From positions 1 through 43,187 of the forward strand of contig CAJTIR010000032.1 of NCBI GenBank assembly GCA_910576385.1: DNA of 43,187 nucleotides. The letters are read 5' to 3'. The stretch comes from Lachnospiraceae bacterium. Its GTDB lineage: Bacteria > Bacillota > Clostridia > Lachnospirales > Lachnospiraceae. Below are positions 1 through 6,270 of this stretch, piece after piece. The notes under the pieces were generated by a model, which did not search any database, was not told the DNA's origin, and was given only the letters and a program-made list of their open reading frames with translations. Position 1 is the stretch's first letter. Every line of letters begins with the position of its first letter. The position numbers and the translations under genes were made by a program.

Positions 1-579
<579 letters not shown>

Positions 580-624
580 ACTTTTCGGTTCTTCTGTGTG
601 AATTTTTTAGGGTATTGTATATAG

Positions 625-696
625 TCCTCGATAGCTCAATGGTAGAGCACGCGGCTGTTAACCGCGGGGTTGTTGGTTCGAGCCCAACTCGGGGAG
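625..696 (+). tRNA. tRNA-Asn (anticodon GTT)
   Basis: A complete cloverleaf can be drawn: a 7-bp acceptor stem (625-631 with 689-695, one T-G pair), a 5-bp anticodon stem CGCGG/CCGCG enclosing loop CTGTTAA with anticodon GTT, a T arm GTTGG/CCAAC around TTCGAGC, and discriminator G696. CCA is not encoded. It lies about 45 bp after the 23S gene and may be co-transcribed with it. Its 3' two-thirds is repeated exactly at 2579-2641, so this copy is the likely attachment site for the island that follows. Confidence 0.97.
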
Positions 697-699
697 TTT
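637..699 (+). repeat. 63-bp direct repeat, copy 1 (3' part of tRNA-Asn; putative attL)
   Basis: Positions 637-699 are identical to 2579-2641. The repeat begins in the D arm of the intact tRNA and ends three T residues past the discriminator base. Repeats of a tRNA 3' end that bracket foreign DNA are the usual product of tyrosine-recombinase integration. No integrase lies between the copies, so the site assignment is inferred. Confidence 0.85.
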
Positions 700-700
700 A

Positions 701-734
701 AGAATCCTGCAAACATTGGTGTTTGCAGGATTCT
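701..734 (+). terminator. 15-bp hairpin after tRNA-Asn
   Basis: A perfect 15-bp stem (701-715 with 720-734) encloses a TTGG loop. It is followed by CTGTTATA, without a proper T tract, so it may process or only weakly terminate the rRNA/tRNA transcript. A near-copy with a real T tract follows the second tRNA fragment at 2645-2679. Confidence 0.6.
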
Positions 735-1195
735 GTTATACCTAAGATGGAAGAGAAAGATTCTAGAAAGCAATGTGCTGTTAACCGAAAAACCTAATTC
801 TCAATAGCTCAATGAAATAGTTGCACTTGTTAGAAGCAAAGTAGTTTAACATAAGATGGTAGTATAAAGTAGGAATGGCAACATGGAATATTTATAAAAG
901 AAAAATATATACGGGATGCACAAAAGCGAAGGTAAAGCTGTGGCTTTTCACTTAAAGAAACCCAGTATTGAGTCTATACGGGTTTCTTTTTTGTATTAAT
1001 CTATTGATGATTTGGTATGTATGCTAGAGGATTATATATGATTCAAGTGAAAATTGAAAATATATAGATTTTTATGAAATAGTGCGATATACTATAAGAA
1101 ATTATATCTTTGAGGAGAAAATGTATGGGGCTTCCAATATATGGAATATTGTTAATATGATAATTGATTGTAATTAAGGAGTAAAGACAGAAAAG
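735..1195. other. Non-coding stretch, left flank of mini-island
   Basis: No gene is supported here. There are short decayed echoes of tRNA-Asn (GCTGTTAACCG near 778 and TCAATAGCTCAATG near 801) and the word ACGGGATGCAC near 911, which recurs near 2771 beyond the second tRNA fragment. The stretch contains a terminator at 954-993 and then AT-rich DNA that should hold the promoter of the nuclease gene (TATACT near 1088). Confidence 0.6.
954..993 (+). terminator. Rho-independent terminator
   Basis: A 10-bp stem (954-963 AAAGAAACCC with 980-989 GGGTTTCTTT) runs directly into a T-rich tail. It separates upstream rRNA/tRNA transcription from the nuclease gene at 1196. Confidence 0.75.
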
Positions 1196-1987
1196 ATGAA
1201 AATCTTATTTTGGAATGTGCATAGAAATAGAAATATTAATCGCTATATTGCCAGTATTGTTGGAGATAATGAAATAGATATATTGGTTATGGCAGAATAT
1301 AATGCGGATGAGAATGAATTATATGCATTATTTAGAGAAAACCAACAAAATTTGATTAAATGTTTTACAGAAGGATGTGATAGGATTAGTGTATGGAGTA
1401 ATTATATAAATATAGAACCTGGAAGTCAAGAGGATTACTACTCGATTCATATACTTTTGGATAAATATGTATTGTGCTGCGTTCATCTCATTTCAGATAT
1501 ACATGGTGATCGGAGTGAAGAAAGGTTAGAGGATATACAAGAAATTATGTATGATATACAGAAAACGGAGGAGGATATAAACTCACAAAAAACGATTATT
1601 ATAGGAGATTTTAATGAAATGCCATATGGAAGAATTTGTTTGAATGCGAATGGGTTTCATGGGCTACCTGAATTAAAGATTACGGATAAGCCAACAAGGT
1701 CTGTACATAAGAAAGAGTACCGAAAGTTTTATAATCCTATGTGGAGTCTTATGGGCGATTTTTCTTATCCAGCAGGAACATATTATTTGAATCAATCAAA
1801 GCTAAATTCACCAATGTGGTATATGCATGATCAAGTAATTATAAGCCAGGAAGTTTTGCCGGGATTTATAAAAGAAAAGTTGAAAATAATTACAACATGT
1901 AGTTATTCTGATTTAAAAAATATAAATCAACATCCTAATAAGAAAATCAGCGATCATTTTCCTATCATGTGTGAAATAAGAGATTAG
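1196..1987 (+). CDS. Endonuclease/exonuclease/phosphatase (EEP) family protein
   Basis: This 263-aa protein has the full EEP (DNase I/exonuclease III/sphingomyelinase fold) motif set: N in FWNVHRN (residues 5-11), metal-binding E34 in MAEYN, D138 and N140 in GDFNEMP, and the terminal SDHFP with D253 and H254. The family uses divalent metal to hydrolyse phosphodiester bonds, usually in nucleic acids; which substrate applies here cannot be read from sequence. No signal peptide or membrane segment is seen, so it should be cytoplasmic. It is followed after 16 bp by an unrecognised gene, and the two probably form an operon. The pair is the only cargo between two copies of the tRNA-Asn 3' end, which suggests a small mobile, perhaps defensive, island. 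That role is inferred. A Shine-Dalgarno AAGGAG sits rather far upstream of the ATG. Confidence 0.85.
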   Translation: MKILFWNVHRNRNINRYIASIVGDNEIDILVMAEYNADENELYALFRENQQNLIKCFTEGCDRISVWSNYINIEPGSQEDYYSIHILLDKYVLCCVHLISDIHGDRSEERLEDIQEIMYDIQKTEEDINSQKTIIIGDFNEMPYGRICLNANGFHGLPELKITDKPTRSVHKKEYRKFYNPMWSLMGDFSYPAGTYYLNQSKLNSPMWYMHDQVIISQEVLPGFIKEKLKIITTCSYSDLKNINQHPNKKISDHFPIMCEIRD

Positions 1988-2003
1988 AAGGGAGAATTTA
2001 TAA

Positions 2004-2534
2004 ATGAACAAAGAAACATTTTCGTTTGAGTTGGTAGATAAGGATAAACCAGAAATTGTTATTAAAAATTCTTTACGGCAAATTGATGAAGCGACACGAG
2101 GTTATGTAAAGGGAAATATTGAAAAATATGATGGACAAATACGGACCTATAAGAAAAATCTCGGTTTTGTTATACCCGCACTACAGCAAGAGGTCACTGT
2201 TGATATACAAAAAGATTTAGGGGAACAGAATAATGAGGATTATAAATATGAGGTTTTTTTGACTGTAAAAGGTTTAGAACATTATAAATATAGGATGATG
2301 TTTGTTAATCATGGAACATTATCTTACCCAGTTACGATAGTAATGAATGATAGATTGGCGGTAGAATATTCAGGTGGTCAAATGAAAGATATATTTTGGA
2401 TTGAATCGATGAAGGATTTAGAAGAGTTAATGGGTAGAGTTATTAATTCTGATACAATGGAATCCCTTATACAAAAATTAATAAATGAATCACTTAGACA
2501 AGAAATTAAAAATGAGAATGTTGCAATTTTATAG
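2004..2534 (+). CDS. Unrecognised 176-aa protein paired with EEP nuclease
   Basis: I do not recognise this family. The protein is soluble-looking, mixed alpha/beta and acidic to neutral, with no signal peptide, membrane segment or metal-binding motif. The N-terminal half is rich in charged residues. The C-terminal 40 residues (MKDLEELMGRV onward) look helical and amphipathic, which could suit a protein-protein contact. The start is well supported by AAGGGAG nine bases before the ATG. The gene starts 16 bp after the EEP gene stop, so the two are very likely co-transcribed and functionally linked, for example as nuclease plus partner or sensor. It ends about 45 bp before the truncated tRNA-Asn copy that closes the island. 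Confidence 0.75.
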   Translation: MNKETFSFELVDKDKPEIVIKNSLRQIDEATRGYVKGNIEKYDGQIRTYKKNLGFVIPALQQEVTVDIQKDLGEQNNEDYKYEVFLTVKGLEHYKYRMMFVNHGTLSYPVTIVMNDRLAVEYSGGQMKDIFWIESMKDLEELMGRVINSDTMESLIQKLINESLRQEIKNENVAIL

Positions 2535-2578
2535 AAATGAGAAATTTCAGTCAAAAATCTTTCAGTGTGTGATTGTAA

Positions 2579-2641
2579 CAATGGTAGAGCACGCGGCTGT
2601 TAACCGCGGGGTTGTTGGTTCGAGCCCAACTCGGGGAGTTT
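2579..2641 (+). repeat. 63-bp direct repeat, copy 2: 5'-truncated tRNA-Asn (putative attR)
   Basis: Identical to 637-699. It carries the D-loop, anticodon and T arms of tRNA-Asn but lacks the first 12 bases and the 5' acceptor strand, so it cannot fold into a full tRNA. The sequence before 2579 bears no resemblance to a tRNA 5' end. This is the expected remnant on the far side of an element integrated into the 3' part of a tRNA gene. Confidence 0.9.
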
Positions 2642-2644
2642 GAG

Positions 2645-2679
2645 AAACCTTGTAAACATCGGTGTTTGCAAGGTTTTTT
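2645..2679 (+). terminator. Rho-independent terminator after tRNA fragment
   Basis: A 14-bp stem (2645-2658 with 2663-2676, one G-T pair), loop TCGG and a T6 run (2674-2679). It resembles the hairpin at 701-734 in stem core and loop but has a proper T tract. This may be the original terminator of the tRNA-Asn gene before the island inserted. Confidence 0.8.
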
Positions 2680-2929
2680 GTTACTGATTGTTCCATTTCA
2701 AAAAATAAAAAAGCAAGGTTCCATGAGTAATGCAATTGTGAACCGAAAAGAAATACTTATCAATACATATCTACGGGATGCACGGAAAGGTTCGTGCCAT
2801 CCATCTAAGACCTCATACAAATCTGTATGTTTTTTTATTTTCCAAATTTTATCAAAAAGGCATCTTCATACATATTACATAGTAATAACCAATCTATTTG
2901 TTTATAGAAAGTAAATGAAAGGTCTAATC
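2680..2929. other. Short non-coding stretch between island and IS200
   Basis: No gene is supported. It repeats the words AACCGAAAA and ACGGGATGCAC seen at 784 and 911, and contains a small hairpin CATACA/TGTATG (2814-2829) followed by seven or more T, which reads as a plus-strand terminator. Confidence 0.55.
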
Positions 2930-2985
2930 CCCCAGCTATGCTGGGGAGAATCGTGTAAGTGGAAATGATGAGGATATAATAAAAA

Positions 2986-3040
2986 GCCTCCTATGTTAAA
3001 ATGAGAATGGTGTCGCAAGCCAAACTCAAAAATAGGAGGC
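2986..3040 (+). promoter_or_regulatory. Translation-blocking hairpin in tnpA leader
   Basis: GCCTCCTAT (2986-2994) pairs perfectly with ATAGGAGGC (3032-3040). The right arm contains the only good ribosome site (GGAGG, 3035-3039) before the tnpA ATG at 3048, so the stem would hide it. IS200 is known to limit transposase translation through a 5'-UTR stem-loop of this kind. Confidence 0.7.
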
Positions 3041-3047
3041 GGTCCTA

Positions 3048-3476
3048 ATGGACAATAAAAGTTTATCACACACGAAATGGAAATGCCAGTATTATATAGT
3101 ATTCATTCCGAAGTATAGGAAGAAGCAATTGTATGGGCAAATAAAAGTCGATGTACGTGAGATAATCAGTACATTATGCAAATATAAGGATGTTGAGATA
3201 ATAGCAGGCGCAGTATGCGAGGATCACGTACATCTAAGTGTAGCAATTCCGCCGAAAATAAGTATATCAAGTTTTATGGGATACATAAAAGGAAAAAGCA
3301 CACTAATGATATATGACAGACACCCAGAATTGCAAAGTAAGTGGAACAAAGCATTTTGGGCACGTGGATATTACGTAGAAACAATAGGTAATATAACGGA
3401 AGATGCTGTCAGAAAATATATTAACGAGCAGGCAGAAGAATCACGAAAAGAAGATGCAAGAAGTACCGCTTTTTAG
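3048..3476 (+). CDS. tnpA: IS200-family Y1 (HUH) transposase TnpA
   Basis: A 142-aa protein, the normal size for IS200 TnpA. It begins SLSHTKWKCQYYIVFIPKYR, a typical family opening. It carries the HUH metal motif within EDHVHLSVAIP (H60 and H62) and the catalytic tyrosine within ARGYYVETIG (about residues 105-114), followed by the C-terminal helix IRKYI-like segment (VRKYINEQ). It cuts and rejoins single-stranded DNA at the hairpin-marked ends of the element. The leader hairpin covers its ribosome site. The gene appears intact, so the copy may still be active. Confidence 0.93.
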   Translation: MDNKSLSHTKWKCQYYIVFIPKYRKKQLYGQIKVDVREIISTLCKYKDVEIIAGAVCEDHVHLSVAIPPKISISSFMGYIKGKSTLMIYDRHPELQSKWNKAFWARGYYVETIGNITEDAVRKYINEQAEESRKEDARSTAF

Positions 3477-3535
3477 CGGACCAGTAAGAATGCTTGCGAC
3501 ACCGCCCTTTTGGGCGAGCAGTAAGAAAGCCCTTA

Positions 3536-4162
3536 TTAGGGCTTAGGGCAAACCACCAGTTGAACTGGTGGTTGCTGACTAAATTTTTTCTTAATCCTTC
3601 TATTCGCAAACAGAAAATCTATGGCAGAATATGTTTTTCGCATCTTAGCACTATCTATTTTCCCGCATTCCCTATATTCCTGCATAATAGTATCAATAAA
3701 TTTGTCATACTTTGTAATAATTTCATTTAACTTCGTTTCAGCTGAAAAAGAGTCACATTCCATTTCTAATTGCACATAGTTTTCCTTATGGCTTTCAATC
3801 CATGCAAGTATCGACTTCCTGGATTGACAATTATTTTGTAAAAACATTCTATTATGTTCAATTTCACCATAATATTTTTGTATTAATTCTAAAGGTTCTA
3901 ATATATATAATATACTAAAATTTCTAAAGTTTTGTAAAAATTCAAAACTCGCATCCTCGAATTCTATTAATGTGTTTCTTCTTTCAATTCTATAATCAGA
4001 AATTGCAATACCTCCTGTTACAGCCGCACCAGTAAAAAAACCTAATGAAATATTCTTGAAAAATTCCTTTATATCATTGGAAATCGGAATAATATTCTTT
4101 GCAAATTCTTTCATTTCAGGCGTATAAAGCTTTAACTGTAAAAAAGTGTATATGCCTCCCAT
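3536..4162 (-). CDS. Membrane-linked protein, 3' end interrupted by IS200
   Basis: The frame reads 208 aa, but its last residues (from about SQQPPVQ) are encoded by the IS200 right end, so the native C terminus is lost at about 3581. Hydrophobic stretches occur at the N terminus and near residues 35-52 (GFFTGAAVTGGIAI); the rest is soluble and helical. The ATG at 4162 has no ribosome site. The frame stays open upstream to about 4198 and encodes a very hydrophobic helix (WTIIISFIILVMGG) with no standard start codon, so the true start is unclear. It may involve coupling or slippage from the preceding small gene. It is the third gene of an operon with the 52-aa protein and the JAMM-like protein. 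I do not recognise the family. Confidence 0.6.
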   Translation of the reverse strand: MGGIYTFLQLKLYTPEMKEFAKNIIPISNDIKEFFKNISLGFFTGAAVTGGIAISDYRIERRNTLIEFEDASFEFLQNFRNFSILYILEPLELIQKYYGEIEHNRMFLQNNCQSRKSILAWIESHKENYVQLEMECDSFSAETKLNEIITKYDKFIDTIMQEYRECGKIDSAKMRKTYSAIDFLFANRRIKKKFSQQPPVQLVVCPKP

Positions 4163-4202
4163 GACAAGAATTATAATAAACGAAATAATAATCGTCCATT
4201 TT

Positions 4203-4361
4203 TTACTGCACGTTCACTAACTCCCTCTTCTTTTCATCCATTCTTTCTAAATCTTCCTGTGTTATAATTCCCTCTTCCAAAGCTATCTGTGTTAATTGCT
4301 GAATCGCAAGGTTCGTATTTTCTTCTGTATCAACCAAAATCGAAAATGTAGGTTTCGTCAT
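4203..4361 (-). CDS. Small 52-aa protein of unknown function
   Basis: A short gene with a strong ribosome site (GGAGG, about 8 bases before the ATG) and a coding-like composition. The protein starts MTKPTFSILVDTEENTN, then LAIQQLTQIALEEG, and ends VNVQ. It is acidic in the middle and probably forms two helices; no membrane segment is seen. It lies 24 bp after the JAMM-like gene and about 40 bp before the ATG of the membrane-linked gene, all on the minus strand. It may link or chaperone its two neighbours. I do not recognise the family. Confidence 0.65.
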   Translation of the reverse strand: MTKPTFSILVDTEENTNLAIQQLTQIALEEGIITQEDLERMDEKKRELVNVQ

Positions 4362-4385
4362 ATTCACATCCTCCTTACTCAATTC

Positions 4386-4964
4386 TTATTCCAAATACAT
4401 ATGCCACCCGTTCAAATTCTTTTGAGCCTGCACGGATTCTGAACGATTTAATTTTCCATCATTATTATGGTCACACATTTTCGTGATTTCAATCAATTTC
4501 TTTACAGCAGCATTCCGATTAAAGCATTCTGTTTTAGTCATATAGTATTGCTCTCCAGAATTCGTCACGACTACCATTATTTTCAATTTACCATACAATA
4601 AAAATTCTGAATAATCTTCAATAGAAAAAGCAGAATCTGTTGGATGATTATGCACCAATACACAAACTTTATCATCTTTTCTATTTAATAATTCATACGT
4701 TTTTGTATCCGATTCCAAATCCGTATTTGTCTGGGTTCCTTTAATCATATTGCTTTCTTCATGGCTGTTTATGGAATAAACAAGGGCTACTTCATTACAG
4801 TTATTATGATTTAAAGCATAGTACAGTATACTCTGGCATTTCTGATACAGATAAAAAGACTCGTCTTCTCCAATTTCATCAATAATGTATGGTCTAAGCC
4901 TCAATAAACTTGCCTCATTTATAAATTGTTTTTTATGTGATGATATCGAATTGACTTTAAGCAT
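4386..4964 (-). CDS. JAMM/RadC-like putative metalloprotein with C-terminal EF-hand-like loop
   Basis: A 192-aa protein. Residues 100-130 read VCVLVHNHPTDSAFSIEDYS, close to the JAMM/MPN+ zinc motif (H-x-H-P, then S-x-x-D) with H105, H107, S114 and D117. The HP-to-S spacing is one residue shorter than in RadC, and a glutamate upstream (E58 in NEVALVYS) could be the catalytic base. JAMM proteins are zinc isopeptidases, deubiquitinase-like enzymes or RadC-type proteins. Residues 165-176 (DHNNDGKLNRSE) match a canonical 12-residue EF-hand calcium loop, an unusual addition. No signal peptide is seen. It is the first gene of a three-gene operon, with AGAGGGG upstream of the ATG. The family assignment rests on motif reading only. 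Confidence 0.6.
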   Translation of the reverse strand: MLKVNSISSHKKQFINEASLLRLRPYIIDEIGEDESFYLYQKCQSILYYALNHNNCNEVALVYSINSHEESNMIKGTQTNTDLESDTKTYELLNRKDDKVCVLVHNHPTDSAFSIEDYSEFLLYGKLKIMVVVTNSGEQYYMTKTECFNRNAAVKKLIEITKMCDHNNDGKLNRSESVQAQKNLNGWHMYLE

Positions 4965-5074
4965 ATAATTTATCCCCTCTTTTCCATGCCTTAAGTGAAT
5001 TAATTTTATTTACAATTGCTCTCTTTATTGAACCAGAAAAACATCTTTATCCTATTATACACAATGCAATAATA

Positions 5075-5136
5075 AATATCAACCAGCTTACTAAAAGGCA
5101 TCTGTAAGAGTACTTTTTAATAAGTTGGTTGATATT
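5075..5136. repeat. Long inverted repeat (22-bp arms)
   Basis: The left arm at 5075-5096 and right arm at 5115-5136 are complementary over 20 of 22 positions, the two differences being G-T/A-C type. An 18-base loop separates them. It could be a bidirectional terminator upstream of the JAMM operon or a small non-autonomous element. Similar words (ATCTGTAAGAG and ATCTGCAAGCA) lie beside it. Confidence 0.6.
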
Positions 5137-5193
5137 TTCTATGGGGTATCTGCAAGCAATGTATCAGCAGACTGTATGTATATACTATCTTTA

Positions 5194-5256
5194 AGTCAAG
5201 TAATCCCCTTACTGTTCATATTCGCCGCCTAATCTCTCAAAAATTGTTTTTGACAT
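5194..5256 (-). pseudogene. tnpV: TnpV N-terminal remnant
   Basis: After a strong ribosome site (GGAGGAATTATAAA) an ATG at 5256 opens MSKTIFERLGGEYEQ, then TAA, then GDYLT in the same frame. This matches the start of TnpV, a small protein carried by clostridial transposons, with a stop where a Q codon is expected; homology is lost shortly after. A second TnpV piece, the C-terminal half, lies at 9562-9836. The stretch from here to 5424 holds no further supported gene. Confidence 0.65.
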
Positions 5257-5424
5257 TTTATAATTCCTCCGTATGATTTGAATTTTCCTACAATTCAATC
5301 ATTCTGGCTGATTACAAAATCTTTTGGCTTTTACTTCCTTATGGAACGCCACCCATAACACCGTTTTTTTATATGGCGGGCTTGTATTGCCTATTTCAAA
5401 TTCCAATAATGATTTCTTTATGTT

Positions 5425-5765
5425 CTAATAATCCTCTAAAAAATGCCTAATGAGCATAGCTATTTCTTCTTTTTTATATCCCAATTGGGACAATTTACAT
5501 AGCAACTCTTTCTTAGCTTCATTCACTAATTTTTTTCTTACATCTTTAATATCAACAGCAACACAATAACCTTTTCTTTTATTGGCATAATAATAACCTT
5601 TTCCATCAACAACCTTAAAGCACAAACTACTGTATGAGGATTTACTTGATTAACTTTCGCATATTCTCTTATACTCGGTATCGGTTTACTTGGTGCTTGA
5701 TGATTTACAAAAATATCCATTTTAATTCGTTCTACGACTTCCTGATACTTGTATCTTTTATTCAT
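5425..5765 (-). pseudogene. GntR (YtrA-type) transcriptional regulator, frameshifted
   Basis: The first frame (from 5765) encodes a GntR winged helix: YQEVVERIKMDIF, PIPSIREYAKVNQVNPHTV, ALRLL. About 45 codons in, near 5605-5615, the match moves to the neighbouring frame, which continues GKGYYYANKRKGYCVAV and then VRKKLVNEAKKELLCKLSQLG, the usual YtrA C terminus, ending at 5425. A one-base indel explains both halves. YtrA-type regulators normally repress ABC transporter operons, and one lies just upstream. The start overlaps the XRE gene by 8 bp, suggesting coupling. Confidence 0.75.
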
Positions 5766-5985
5766 CTTTTTCTTTCCCTGTTAATAGTCTTTGAACTGTT
5801 ATATTATAAAAATCAGCTATTTGAGGAAACTGATAAATGCTTGGACGGGATATTCCTTGTTCCCATTTAGATACTGCTGACTTTGAGACACCACAATACT
5901 CTGCAAGCTTCTCTTGTGAGTTTCCTTTTTTCGTCCGTTCTTCTTTTAACACTTCCGAAATATGTGATTTAATGCCCTGTTCCAT
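5758..5985 (-). CDS. XRE-family helix-turn-helix regulator
   Basis: A 75-aa protein that is almost entirely one Cro/C1-type HTH domain: LKEERTKKGNSQEKLAEYCG, VSKSAVSKWEQGIS, RPSIYQFPQIADFYNI, then VQRLLTG. This is the common layout of small single-domain XRE regulators in Firmicutes. AAAGGA six bases before the ATG supports the start. It overlaps the frameshifted GntR gene downstream by 8 bp. The two regulators follow the ABC transporter genes on the same strand but are separated from them by a terminator hairpin, so they probably have their own promoter. Confidence 0.88.
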   Translation of the reverse strand: MEQGIKSHISEVLKEERTKKGNSQEKLAEYCGVSKSAVSKWEQGISRPSIYQFPQIADFYNITVQRLLTGKEKDE

Positions 5986-6139
5986 AGTAGTTCCTTTCTT
6001 CGGTACTATAAATTATTTTTAAACATGAAATAACTTCATCAATTTCAAAAATATGATTTGATAAAAAACGTAACTGTTCAATTAACAAGAGGAAACTAAT
6101 CGACTTATTTCAGAGGTTGACAAATGATACAATACAAAA

Positions 6140-6195
6140 GGAGCAGAAACGGGTAGTTACTTTGCAATCTCACCCGCAGGTCTGCTCCCATTTTT
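6140..6195. terminator. Stem-loop terminator downstream of ABC permease
   Basis: GGAGCAG (6140-6146) pairs with CTGCTCC (6182-6188) and an inner CGGGT (6150-6154) pairs with ACCCG (6172-6176). A T5 run follows on the plus strand and a T4 run (TTTTG) on the minus strand, so it could work in both directions. It lies between the permease gene (ends 6271) and the XRE gene. Confidence 0.65.
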
Positions 6196-6270
6196 CAAAC
6201 AAAATCTCTCATCTGTTCTTATTGTCAAAGCCTTAAATTTCAAGTCTAAAAAGCTATGTTTTTCACAACT

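Larger units (their letters stand above)
2930..3585 (+). mobile_element. IS200-type insertion sequence (tnpA only)
   Basis: A single Y1 transposase gene lies between subterminal hairpins and not inverted repeats, as in the IS200/IS605 family. The left-end hairpin is CCCCAGC/GCTGGGG at 2930-2946. The right end has CGCCC/GGGCG (about 3505), AGCCC/GGGCT (about 3533-3545) and a perfect 11-bp palindromic arm at 3551-3573 (AACCACCAGTT/AACTGGTGGTT). No tnpB is present. The element interrupts the 3' end of the minus-strand gene at 3536-4162. The exact tips are not resolved. Confidence 0.85.

Noticed and set aside
2612-2914. A 100-aa plus-strand frame overlapping the tRNA fragment
   Set aside because: It starts inside the tRNA-Asn remnant and runs through two terminators; no ribosome site.
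6120-6140. Plus-strand promoter with TTGACA near 6118
   Set aside because: No -10 at proper spacing was found and a terminator follows at once; no gene to serve.
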